Assembly (NCBI GenBank): GCA_965214995.1
Contig: CBDCCT010000002.1
Span: 4,774,001-4,838,000 of the forward strand
Length of the DNA: 64,000 nt
Direction of reading: 5' to 3'
DNA from: CBDCCT01 sp965214995
Lineage (GTDB): Bacteria > Deinococcota > Deinococci > Deinococcales > Trueperaceae
Below, piece after piece: positions 50,656 through 58,944 of the stretch; the stretch's first letter is position 1; each line of letters starts with the position of its first letter. The notes under the pieces were generated by a model. It ran no database searches, had not been told where the DNA came from, and saw only the letters and a list, made by a program, of their open reading frames with translations. The position numbers and the translations under genes were made by a program.

Positions 50656-51591
50656 CTAGTTACCGGCTTGCGCCTCGATGATGTCCTGATAGTTCTGGCG
50701 CATCTCCTCGACCACGGCGACCGCCTCGTCTCCCGAAAGGTAGGTGGGCAAATAGCCAAGCTCACTTTGTGCGTCGGCGATGTTGTTCGTCTCGGCGTCA
50801 AAGGCTGCGATAAGCGCGTCTTTGACCTCCTGGGGCGTGCCGTTGGGCACCGCGACGCCGCGGTACGCGCCGCCCACGATGTCGTAGCCGAGTTCTCTAA
50901 AGGTGGGCACGTCGGGCAAAAACGGAAGCCGCTCCTCGCTCGCCACCGCGAGCGCGCGCACACCGTCCACCGCGAACAGCGTGGTGGAGTAAGACATGAG
51001 CGCCGACACGTGACCGCCTAAGACCGCCGGGTAGGTGGGGGCGGAGCCGGTGAAGGGGATATAGGTGAGGTCGACGTCGGCAGCGTTCTCGAGCCGCAGC
51101 GTCTCCAGATGGTTGGCGCTCAACGTCCCGCTGCCGCCGACCGTGACAACCTGCGGGTTCTCACTGGCGAAGGCGATAAAATCCTCCAGCGTTTGGAACT
51201 CGCTGTCCTCTCTCACGACCAACATGCTGGGCGTAAAGTGAAACCAGTAGAGCACGTCGAAGCCGTCGGTGGTGTAGCCCGCGTCGGCGCGCGAGGCGGG
51301 CTGCGCGATGATGTGGGGCAAGTTCACGCCGATGATGCGGTAGCCGTCGGGCTGCGCGCTGCGCTGAAACTCGCTCCAGGCGACCGCGCCGCCGCCGCCG
51401 TCCTGGTTCTGGATGACGACGTCCGTGCCCAAAATTTCCTCCAGTCCCTCTTGCTGCAAGCGGGCGGTCACGTCGCTCTCGCCGCCGGGGTTAAAGGGAA
51501 TGGTGTAGGTGATGGGTTGGTCGGGATACTGCGCCAGAGCCAAAGAGCCTACCGTCAGAGCGGTCACGAGCGCCAGCAAAATTCTACGCAT
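50656..51591 (-). CDS. tctC: TctC-type periplasmic solute-binding protein
   Basis: A 311-residue exported protein (signal peptide ending near SLALAQ). It shows the TctC/Bug pattern YPDQPITYTIPFNPGGESDVTARLQ, then NQDGGGGAVAWSEF, GGSGTLSANHLETLRL and YRGVAVPNGTPQEV. Start ATG 51591 follows AGGAGG at 7 bases. It captures the carboxylate for TctAB. The long gap and terminator after it allow excess binding protein. Confidence 0.94.
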   Translation of the reverse strand: MRRILLALVTALTVGSLALAQYPDQPITYTIPFNPGGESDVTARLQQEGLEEILGTDVVIQNQDGGGGAVAWSEFQRSAQPDGYRIIGVNLPHIIAQPASRADAGYTTDGFDVLYWFHFTPSMLVVREDSEFQTLEDFIAFASENPQVVTVGGSGTLSANHLETLRLENAADVDLTYIPFTGSAPTYPAVLGGHVSALMSYSTTLFAVDGVRALAVASEERLPFLPDVPTFRELGYDIVGGAYRGVAVPNGTPQEVKDALIAAFDAETNNIADAQSELGYLPTYLSGDEAVAVVEEMRQNYQDIIEAQAGN

Positions 51592-51780
51592 CTCAAACCT
51601 CCTAGATTTACCCGTCTGGGTTTCTGGAGTATAGCGCAGGGTTGATGATAAGTAAAACAAGCAAAAACGGCACTGGCGATAAGCTACACTTATGACATAA
51701 ACACCAAAGTTTTTCCTATTTTCTTGGCAGGTTCTTAAACGACTGCGTCGGATGGCCGGAGGTCGACGGCGACTCTCCCG

Positions 51781-52503
51781 TCAGAGGTCCTGCCGCTGCG
51801 GCAGCATCACCACCTCCCGGAGCGTGACGTGGCGCGGCCTCGAGAGCATAAAGAGAATCACGTCCGCAACATCTTCGGAGCGCAGGCTCTCGCACGCCGC
51901 CACCTGCGCCTCAATCTCCTCAGGTGCCGTGACGCCCCACAGTTCGTTGGCAACCCGGCCCGGTGCCACCGCACCCACCCGCACCCCCGACCCCGCCACC
52001 TGACGCCGTAACGTGTGGGTAAGCCCCCGCACCGCGTGCTTCGACGCGCTGTAGACGGGCTCCCACACGATGTCCTCGAGGCCCGAGATAGAACTCGTGA
52101 TGATGATGTCGCCCGCGCGCCGCGCCATCATGTGCGGCAGCACCGCGCGGACGCAGCGCAATACTCCGTTGATGTTGATGTCTAACAGGCTGGCCCAGGC
52201 GTCCGGGTCGCCGTCGTGCAAGTCGCCCGCCAGATAGACGCCCGCGTTGGCGAGCAGCGCGTCAACCCGGCCAAAGTGCTCGACCGTCCGCGTGACCAGC
52301 CGCTCAACCTCCGCTCCTACGGTCACATCTGTGGCGACCGGAAGCGCAGCCGAGCCAAGGTTCGCCGCGAGCTTTTCTAACTTTTCAGTCGAACGCGCCG
52401 CCAGAACCACCCGGCATCCCTCCCCCACAAGGGCTCTCGCCGTCGCCGCGCCGATGCCGGAGCTTGCTCCCGTGACGATGACCACGCGCTCCGCTAAAGT
52501 CAT
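51781..52503 (-). CDS. Short-chain dehydrogenase/reductase
   Basis: A 240-residue classical SDR with TGASSGIG, NAGV, catalytic Ser in TSSISG, Tyr/Lys in YSASK and the APGRV loop. It resembles YdfG-type 3-hydroxy acid dehydrogenases, which would fit the hydroxy-acid cluster alongside, but substrate is not determined. It overlaps the SPFH gene by 4 bases. Confidence 0.92.
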   Translation of the reverse strand: MTLAERVVIVTGASSGIGAATARALVGEGCRVVLAARSTEKLEKLAANLGSAALPVATDVTVGAEVERLVTRTVEHFGRVDALLANAGVYLAGDLHDGDPDAWASLLDININGVLRCVRAVLPHMMARRAGDIIITSSISGLEDIVWEPVYSASKHAVRGLTHTLRRQVAGSGVRVGAVAPGRVANELWGVTAPEEIEAQVAACESLRSEDVADVILFMLSRPRHVTLREVVMLPQRQDL

Positions 52504-53819
52504 ACGTTCCCTTCGTTCTCGCTCTCCGGTAGCGCCTTGAAAAGCCGCCCCGCCTCGCTCAACGCTCGACCCAAGCCTACACCCCTCCCTAAGCCTTCGA
52601 CCGAAAGAACCTCGACCCTTTCGGGCAGAAGTTGCCGGGCGTAACGCTCTTTGAGTTCGGCCAGACGCAGCTTGAACTCGAGTTCCAATCCCTCCACCGA
52701 ACTCTGCAAATCGCGGTTCTTCTGCTCGCGCGCCGCCAAATTCGCCAACTCGCGCTGGACCTCCGAGGCCACCTCTTCCAGGGTCTGCCGCGCCCTCACC
52801 AGGCTCGCCTGCCGCGCCGACCCGACCCGCTCGGCCACTTTTGTGTCCAACCTCACCTTGGTCTGCTGCAAATCGAGCGCGCGGCTCCGCGTTTCTTTGC
52901 GCCGGGTGCGGAGCAACGACTCCACTTGCTTGACCGCGGCCTCGACCCGCACCTGCTGGGTTTCCGCCATCGCCTCGATTTCTTTTAAGAGCGTCCGGAT
53001 GGCCTCCAAATCGCCCAAAATCTCGTTGTTGGCCCCCGGCATACTGCCGCGCACCACCTCGACGCCGTAGGTCTCGCGCAGGTCGCCGTTGAGCGCTTCG
53101 ATGATGTTGTCGATGCGGTCGCGCCCGCTAAACTTGACGCGGGCGTCTTCGACGGAGGTGATGATGCGTAAATTAAGGTAGCTCGCGTAAAGGCTCAGGA
53201 TTTTCATGATGTTGCCCGGGCTGCTCTGCTCGATAAAGACCGCGGGATTCGTCACGCGGAACACGAGCTGCTGCGTGAGCGCGATGGAGGCGTAGTCGGC
53301 GGTGAAGTTGGCGTCCTCCAAGTCAACGACCTGGTCGCGCTGCGACACGAGAAAGGGGATAAAGGTGTCGAAGCGCCTCAGCCAGTTGCGACCGCTGTGC
53401 GCGTTCCGCCCGGTCGGCTTGCCGTAACGGCAGATGACGCCCGCATAGCCGTCGGGCACGTCCACGCGCGCGTTGCTGAGGTAGCGCCCGGCGAAGATGA
53501 GACCGCCCAAGAGCAAGACAGGGAGCGCCAGGAGCTTGAGAAAACTCGGTAGCAAGATGAGCATGAGCAGGCCGAGCGTCACGAGGCTAAGGCCCGACAA
53601 ACGGCGCTTGTCGGGCACAAAGGTCAGGATGCGCTCCTCATCCACCTTGCTAAAGCGCCTCAAGTCGCCCTCGGAGACGCCGCGCTTGACCGCGCCGACC
53701 ATCTGCTCGAGCTTACGGCTCACCGCCACCTCGACCTCGCGCGACCCGCCTTCTAAAAGTTCATCTAACGAGTTCTTGGCGTTCTCGCTCAAGCGTTCGC
53801 CCAAATCGCGGTAGCTCAC
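52500..53819 (-). CDS. SPFH/Band 7-type membrane protein with coiled-coil tail
   Basis: A 439-residue protein. After an acidic, helical N-terminus come two adjacent membrane segments (near 75-110), then the SPFH domain starting VPDGYAGVICRYGKPTG with VDLEDANFTADYASIALTQQLVFRVTNPA, then a 150-residue coiled coil rich in Glu, Arg and Gln. It is similar to stomatin/HflK-like scaffolds that organise membranes. It overlaps the upstream SPFH-like gene by 4 bases (ATGA). Confidence 0.82.
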   Translation of the reverse strand: MSYRDLGERLSENAKNSLDELLEGGSREVEVAVSRKLEQMVGAVKRGVSEGDLRRFSKVDEERILTFVPDKRRLSGLSLVTLGLLMLILLPSFLKLLALPVLLLGGLIFAGRYLSNARVDVPDGYAGVICRYGKPTGRNAHSGRNWLRRFDTFIPFLVSQRDQVVDLEDANFTADYASIALTQQLVFRVTNPAVFIEQSSPGNIMKILSLYASYLNLRIITSVEDARVKFSGRDRIDNIIEALNGDLRETYGVEVVRGSMPGANNEILGDLEAIRTLLKEIEAMAETQQVRVEAAVKQVESLLRTRRKETRSRALDLQQTKVRLDTKVAERVGSARQASLVRARQTLEEVASEVQRELANLAAREQKNRDLQSSVEGLELEFKLRLAELKERYARQLLPERVEVLSVEGLGRGVGLGRALSEAGRLFKALPESENEGNV

Positions 53820-55504
53820 GCGCGCACCTCCACTTCAGCAAGGCCCATGTCCGGCTCCCTCTCATCTTCCATGACCGACTCCGTGACCGAGCGGGCGATG
53901 GCGTTGACCTGCTTGCGCACCGCCTCGGGCGTGTATTTGACCTCCGCCCCCGAGCCCATCGGGACGCCCTCCAACTCGCGGGTAAGGCTCGCCATCAGCG
54001 CCGGAACGTCGAGCTGGTATCCCTCCAGGGTCGTGCTCGTCTGCGCTTCCGCCACGCCCTTCGTTTTGAGGTCGCGCAGCACTTCAACCATTCCGCTCTT
54101 CTCGAGCAGCGTCTCAATGTAATCACCCTCAAAGGTGAGCGCGCTCAGGTCGGCCCGGTCGGTCACCACGCGGCTCACGCGCGGTAACTGAGAAATAGCG
54201 TCTTCTAAACGCGCCAAGAGGTCGTTCTGTTTCTGGATGTAGGTCTCGAGCGCCGCGCTGCTCACCCCGCGGGCCCTGGCCTGCTCCTTGAGCGTCGACG
54301 CCTGCGAGAGCGCGGGCGCGAGCCGGGCGGCGACGATGTTTTTGATGGCGGCCTCGCGCGCGCCGATGATGCCCTCTTGCGTGGCCCGGTCCTCTAAGGT
54401 GGTCTTTATGGCGTCAATCTCGCTGATGATGCGCTCGACCTCCAACACGCCCAGAGACACGTCGGCGACCTTGGCGGCTATTTCTTCGGAAATCTCTTCT
54501 TCGGTAATGTCCTTGAGCGTTTCGGTCGCCTGCCGCACCCGCGTGATGGACGACACGAGCCCGACCGCGAGCGTGCGCAGGTAGTCGTCGCCAATCAAGT
54601 TGCCCTGCGGCAAGTGGTCCAAGAGCGCGATGCCGTAACTCTCGCCTAAGCTTTGCAGCTTGCCGAGCAGCGCCCGCCGCCGCGGCGTGCCGGACTCGGT
54701 CAGGTCGAAGCGCGACACGTCCAACTCGGCGATGCTGGCGATTTTCGAGAGCAGTTCCACGCTCAAGTCGCTACGCTCCAACTCGGTCAGCCGGTCGGTG
54801 ATGCTCTCCTCGTCGCCCGCGGGGATGCGCACCCGCTCGACCAGGAAGCGGTTGAAGTCTCGAGCCGACACCTTTAACATCTCGTCTTTAATCACGCTCT
54901 CGAAGAGTTCCTGGAGCTGCGTGCAAAAGGGCTCGAAGCCGCCGCGCTCGAGCAGCCGGTAAGTGTCATGAACCTGCGCGACGAGCGCGCCCTTGTAAGA
55001 CAAGCTGATGTTGTCACCCGTGGCACCCTCCACCGGGGGCATGTTGAGCACGAACGGCTTGGTCGAAACGGCGGCGTAGGGGCGCACGCGCGGGTCGATG
55101 ATGCGCGCGCTTCGGCCGGGCTGGAGCGTGCGCACGATGCGCTGGTGCTTGGTGAAGTGAAGCTCGACCCCCGGCTGCCCCTTGAAAAATCCTGCCCTGA
55201 GAAGCGTGGCGGCGAAGTAGAGCGCGTAAACGAGGACCGCGAGGCCGTACTGCAAGGGCGAGATGAGTTGTGCGCCGCTGAGCCCTTCCAAGCCGGGCAC
55301 GCCCTCCAACCAGGCCAGAGGCCGCTGCACAAAGTAGAGACTCAAAACGACGAGGAAACCGGCGGCGCGGAGCACCAGCGGAACCATCCCCAGAGGCGTG
55401 CGCTCCAAGTAGGCAATGCCGACCGTCTCACCCTCCTCGTTTTGTTTGCCGATGCGCCGCAGCGCGTTCGTTACCCCCGTTCTTACTTCGGTGACTCCTA
55501 GCAT
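53816..55504 (-). CDS. Large SPFH-like membrane protein
   Basis: A 562-residue protein with two or three membrane segments (near 40-60 and 85-105) and then GVELHFTKHQRIVRTLQPGRSARIIDPRVRPYAAVSTKPF, which resembles the start of an SPFH domain. Long helical and coiled-coil regions follow to the C-terminus. No enzymatic motif. It probably forms a hetero-oligomeric membrane scaffold with the next gene product. The pair was not recognised as a named system. Confidence 0.7.
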   Translation of the reverse strand: MLGVTEVRTGVTNALRRIGKQNEEGETVGIAYLERTPLGMVPLVLRAAGFLVVLSLYFVQRPLAWLEGVPGLEGLSGAQLISPLQYGLAVLVYALYFAATLLRAGFFKGQPGVELHFTKHQRIVRTLQPGRSARIIDPRVRPYAAVSTKPFVLNMPPVEGATGDNISLSYKGALVAQVHDTYRLLERGGFEPFCTQLQELFESVIKDEMLKVSARDFNRFLVERVRIPAGDEESITDRLTELERSDLSVELLSKIASIAELDVSRFDLTESGTPRRRALLGKLQSLGESYGIALLDHLPQGNLIGDDYLRTLAVGLVSSITRVRQATETLKDITEEEISEEIAAKVADVSLGVLEVERIISEIDAIKTTLEDRATQEGIIGAREAAIKNIVAARLAPALSQASTLKEQARARGVSSAALETYIQKQNDLLARLEDAISQLPRVSRVVTDRADLSALTFEGDYIETLLEKSGMVEVLRDLKTKGVAEAQTSTTLEGYQLDVPALMASLTRELEGVPMGSGAEVKYTPEAVRKQVNAIARSVTESVMEDEREPDMGLAEVEVRA

Positions 55505-55723
55505 AAGCTCCTTTCAAGGGCACAGCTCTATTCGGCTTTATCTTAAAGGATTTGCCGGGTGTGTTCCTCAGTCAAAAGATGGTGGGTGCGTCTTGCCTGA
55601 CGCCAAGGATAGGGGCTTGACCCCTGTAACCGCCTTTTGGCACGTGCGTTGGTTCGTGAGTGGGCTCGACCAGAAGTATTAAAGACAGTTTGGCATTAGA
55701 GGTTGAGGTAAAAACTCGAGTTT

Positions 55724-56284
55724 TTACACCTCAACAATGCCGCGAAGGAAGGACAAGTTTTCTACTTCTGTCTCACCTATAACTTCCTGATTTTTCTTTA
55801 ACTGGTTTAGGATACTGCATAGGTCGTTCTCCATAACTGCGAGTTTGCAGTACGGCAGATAGTACAGGTGTCCAAAATCTCCAAGCTCAGAAGTCTTCTT
55901 TGGTTCCCTCCGACCCAAGTAATACTTGTAGAAGATAGCCATTGCACGTAAACGGATACCACGGAAGTTCTCCAGCTTTAATTTTGAGAAGTCACCCTCA
56001 GTAAACTGCTTCAAGAACTCTCTATGTAATCCTGCTAAAGCCTGAACCGTCATCAAATTTGAAAACTCTCCGGCTTGTTCTTTGGTGTACTTGCCTTGTT
56101 GCGGAGTTGGGAAGTTTGCCTTGAGCCTTAGGTGTTCTTGCGGAAGCTGACCTGCTTGACGCATCTGTTCTTCTCGAGCCTTAGTCACATAATCTTCCGA
56201 GAACAAACTTTCTTTAATAATGTTGATTCCGTTTGGTTCCATCCATAGTGGATTTATCGGTAGGGCATTAGAGGTTCTGACCAA
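55724..56284 (-). CDS. C-terminal part of a split PIN-like protein (or separate hypothetical gene)
   Basis: A 186-residue frame starting at TTG 56284, 31 bases inside the preceding gene. It has helical, charged segments (YTKEQAGEFSNLMTVQALAGLHREFLKQF) and no motif of its own. The phrase SNALPINPLWMEPNG would continue the upstream protein after a one-base shift, so the two frames probably derive from one gene of about 290 residues. AT-rich relative to the neighbours. Confidence 0.55.
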   Translation of the reverse strand: MVRTSNALPINPLWMEPNGINIIKESLFSEDYVTKAREEQMRQAGQLPQEHLRLKANFPTPQQGKYTKEQAGEFSNLMTVQALAGLHREFLKQFTEGDFSKLKLENFRGIRLRAMAIFYKYYLGRREPKKTSELGDFGHLYYLPYCKLAVMENDLCSILNQLKKNQEVIGETEVENLSFLRGIVEV

Positions 56285-56571
56285 AGTAGAGGATGAGCTT
56301 CTACTTCTTCTTGTAATATCTCTTCCCTTGACTTAATAAGAGCAGATGGTAGGACAATCAAAAGGGCGACTAGATGCTCATGCAATCTATCTGCGTCCGA
56401 CAACTCCAGCATGTGCATTTCGGAAATAGCGACTGTCAAATCTCGTTTGAGAAGATAGTCTCTGAATTTCAAAACTTGTGCCCCGTTTTTGTTCTGAAGC
56501 TTTTTAGCGAGGTAACTCAGCACATTTGTGTCGAGATAGGCAAAGTTTCTGTAGGTATAAACTTCACTCAC
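56254..56571 (-). CDS. N-terminal PIN-like domain, possibly frameshifted
   Basis: A 105-residue frame starting at GTG 56571. AYLDTNVLSYLAKKLQ and VAISEMHMLELSDADRLHEHL match the first Asp and the Glu helix of PIN nucleases; the later acidic residues would lie in the overlapping downstream frame. No antitoxin gene is seen next to it. Confidence 0.6.
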   Translation of the reverse strand: MSEVYTYRNFAYLDTNVLSYLAKKLQNKNGAQVLKFRDYLLKRDLTVAISEMHMLELSDADRLHEHLVALLIVLPSALIKSREEILQEEVEAHPLLWSEPLMPYR

Positions 56572-56701
56572 GTCTTTGGTCCTGACCTATCGCTTCGTAA
56601 CTGGACAGCGTAGTATCCCTCACAACGGGTCTGTCATTGGGTACTCAGCCTTCACTCCCACTCTTTTCCAATCCCGGCCCTGGTATTTTGCTTGCCCTCT
56701 A

Positions 56702-57463
56702 CTAACTCGCCTGCCGCCCCCGATTCGCAAAATGCTGCTTGAGCCCCCTTATCCACGGGCTGTTCTCGCGGCGGTAAATCCCCGACGACCGGTTGTAATA
56801 CTTGAGCGCCCCCTCATAAACCTCGTTCGCCGCCTCCGCGTCGCCCCGTTTGTCCAAGGCCAAGGCTAAGTGATAGCGGGGCTCTTCGCTGTAGCCGCGT
56901 TGGGCGAGCGCACGGTATTCGGTGATGGCCGCCTCCAACTCGCCTTGCGCCTCCAACATGCGCGCGCGCAACAAGCGCACCTTGTCGGGCTCGAAGCCGG
57001 GGCTCTCCTCGCGGATGCTGTCCAGAATCGCCTGCGTGTGGGCGGGCTCGCCCTTGGCGGCGTAGGCCTTGGCGAGCGCGAAGAGCGTCTGCGGGTCGTC
57101 GGCGAACACGCCCTTGAGACCGGCCTCGAGCACCTCAATCGCCTCGTCCAAACGCCCGTGCTTCATAAGCTCTTCGGCGTAAGCTTGGCGAGTAGCGATG
57201 GTGTCGTGCTCGCTCAGAATCTCTTCCAACTCTTGCAAGCGGCGGCCAGGTTGCAGCGTGTTGACGACCCCCGCCCCGGCCTCCCGAAAGTGCCTGTCAA
57301 CCCGCAGCGAGGGCAGCATCTCGGCGAAGAAGTAGATGAGCACGCCGATAACGGGCACGAAGATGATAAGAAAAATCCACAGGTACTTGCCGTTGCGGTA
57401 GGCGTGAACCCCGCAGATGATTTGCGCGACAAGAACGAGTAAGCCTGAAATTGAATAAGTCAT
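56702..57463 (-). CDS. Membrane protein with PLDc_N segment and tetratricopeptide repeats
   Basis: A 253-residue protein. The first 50 residues hold two hydrophobic helices separated by NGKYLW (PLDc_N-like: WIFLIIFVPVIGVLIYFF). Three or four TPR-like helical pairs follow (AYAEELMKHGRLDEAIEVLEAGL, LFALAKAYAAKGEPAHTQAIL, ARMLEAQGELEAAITEYRALA). It is similar to small membrane TPR proteins thought to assemble envelope complexes. Function unknown. Confidence 0.78.
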   Translation of the reverse strand: MTYSISGLLVLVAQIICGVHAYRNGKYLWIFLIIFVPVIGVLIYFFAEMLPSLRVDRHFREAGAGVVNTLQPGRRLQELEEILSEHDTIATRQAYAEELMKHGRLDEAIEVLEAGLKGVFADDPQTLFALAKAYAAKGEPAHTQAILDSIREESPGFEPDKVRLLRARMLEAQGELEAAITEYRALAQRGYSEEPRYHLALALDKRGDAEAANEVYEGALKYYNRSSGIYRRENSPWIRGLKQHFANRGRQAS

Positions 57464-57636
57464 GGTGCTCCTGTATAGATTAAGCCGAAAGGCTAAACGC
57501 GCCTCTCCAAGCCGTTGTTCCTAAAAATATGCTACCAAATCCTTACCAATATTCAGGTTTACCCGCACACCACGCTTCTTTGGGTGATGCACCGTTTGCA
57601 AAAATCGGCAGTGTAAGCCGACAGTGTAAGAACGAA

Positions 57637-58482
57637 TTAGGGTCCAGGAACAAAACGCCGGGTCTGCGCCTCACCGTTGCGCCCCAAAACGCCCAAGTCC
57701 CGCCCGTCCGCGAACACGTGAACGCCCCCCGCGTTGGTTGTGCGGAGTTCAAAGGGCGAGGTGAACTGAAACGTTTCGCCGGGCTCCACCACGCGGTTGA
57801 CGAGCACTTCGTTGCCCTGCGGCGTGATTGACGAGACCTCGAGCCGCGCTCTCTGGGTGACGGTAAGCGTTACCTGTTCGCCGGTTACTGGCGTTGGGGG
57901 TGCGTCCGAAGCGCCCTCAACTCGAGCCTCGGTGGGAACAGTTAACTGCGTTTGACTCGGTACGGCGGCGGGGGAGGCTGGCAAGGGTGCGGCAGCCGGG
58001 GCGGTGTTTGGCATAGGGGGCGGTTCGCTCGCGGCCTCGCCTTGCACAAGGGGTTCTTCAGGAACTAAGAGAGATTCACTTTCCACCATCTCTGCCGCAC
58101 TGGTCTCCGCTTCGCCCATTGTATCTGCATACGTATTTACATCAGCACTGGGTGCCGAAGGTGCGGCGGCCTCTGGTACGGGCACTGCCTCCATCGTCCC
58201 TTCCGTCGGCATGGCGTACCGCGGCACGAGGAACAAGGCCGCCACCACCACGACCGTCAGCGCGGCGGTGAGAGAAGCGTAAGTAACGGTTCTCTTTTTA
58301 GAGCCTGCAAAGCGGAGCACGAGCGCCAAGCGTAGCGCGCCCAAGCCCCACCGCAACCGGGTGGAGCCGCCTTCGACAAAGGGGAGTTCGTGCGCCATCT
58401 CCTCGAGCCACGCCCGGTCCCTTGCGGGTGCCAAACGCCGCGCGAGCGCCAGAAGACCCTCCGGCAGTCTGTAACCGCTCAT
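57637..58482 (-). CDS. PadR-coupled membrane protein with RodZ-C-like periplasmic domain
   Basis: A 281-residue protein. The N-terminal module LLALARRLAPARDRAWLEEMAHELPFVE resembles that of the PPR-like protein at 46665-47987. One membrane helix (near 68-88), a long Pro/Ala/Glu linker and a C-terminal beta domain (LTVTQRARLEVSSITPQGNEV...VEPGETFQF) like RodZ_C/DUF4115 follow. It overlaps the PadR gene by 4 bases. Probably a membrane-signal partner of the regulator (inference). Confidence 0.75.
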   Translation of the reverse strand: MSGYRLPEGLLALARRLAPARDRAWLEEMAHELPFVEGGSTRLRWGLGALRLALVLRFAGSKKRTVTYASLTAALTVVVVAALFLVPRYAMPTEGTMEAVPVPEAAAPSAPSADVNTYADTMGEAETSAAEMVESESLLVPEEPLVQGEAASEPPPMPNTAPAAAPLPASPAAVPSQTQLTVPTEARVEGASDAPPTPVTGEQVTLTVTQRARLEVSSITPQGNEVLVNRVVEPGETFQFTSPFELRTTNAGGVHVFADGRDLGVLGRNGEAQTRRFVPGP

Positions 58483-58805
58483 GCTTCGTTCTCCAACGGG
58501 GCGTAAAGCGCCACCCCGCGCTCGAGCTCGTCTTCCAAAAGCGCCCGCTCCGCGTAATGCGCCCCCGCCTCGGTGAGGGTGTAGAGGACGCGGCAGCGAC
58601 CGCTGACGACTTCGGTGGATTTGTTCACATAGCCCTCGTCGAAAAGGCGTTTAAGCAGACCGTAGAGCGTGCCGGGACCTACCTGAGTCCCCTTCATCAT
58701 CTCGTAGCCGTGGCTCGCCCCCTCCAGAAGGGCGCGCAGCACCGCCACCTGTTGTTGTGAGGGGACTCGAGTCCGTTTGCGCCGTTTCACGAAGCTTCCT
58801 CTCAA
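58479..58805 (-). CDS. PadR-family transcription regulator
   Basis: A 108-residue winged-helix regulator: QQVAVLRALLEGASHGYEMMKGTQVGPGTLYGLLKRLFDEG followed by SGRCRVLYTLTEAGA. It is divergent from the DUF2330 gene and coupled to the membrane partner downstream. Confidence 0.92.
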   Translation of the reverse strand: MRGSFVKRRKRTRVPSQQQVAVLRALLEGASHGYEMMKGTQVGPGTLYGLLKRLFDEGYVNKSTEVVSGRCRVLYTLTEAGAHYAERALLEDELERGVALYAPLENEA

Positions 58806-58846
58806 AGCTCCATTTTAAGAGAGTAAAAGCGTGCTGTCCAGAAAAC

Positions 58847-58860
58847 GCGATATATCTCGC
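58847..58860. promoter_or_regulatory. Candidate PadR operator
   Basis: Dyad GCGA-TATATC-TCGC, with A-rich and T-rich flanks extending the symmetry, lies between the divergent padR and DUF2330 genes. Sites with a TATAT core are typical of several PadR-like regulators (family knowledge). Confidence 0.5.
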
Positions 58861-58944
58861 TTTTCTTTGCCTCCCGGATGTTTTCTCGCTACTGTCGGGA
58901 AAGTCCGTAGCTGTCGAGAATTTAAAGAAATCAAAGGAGGAACC

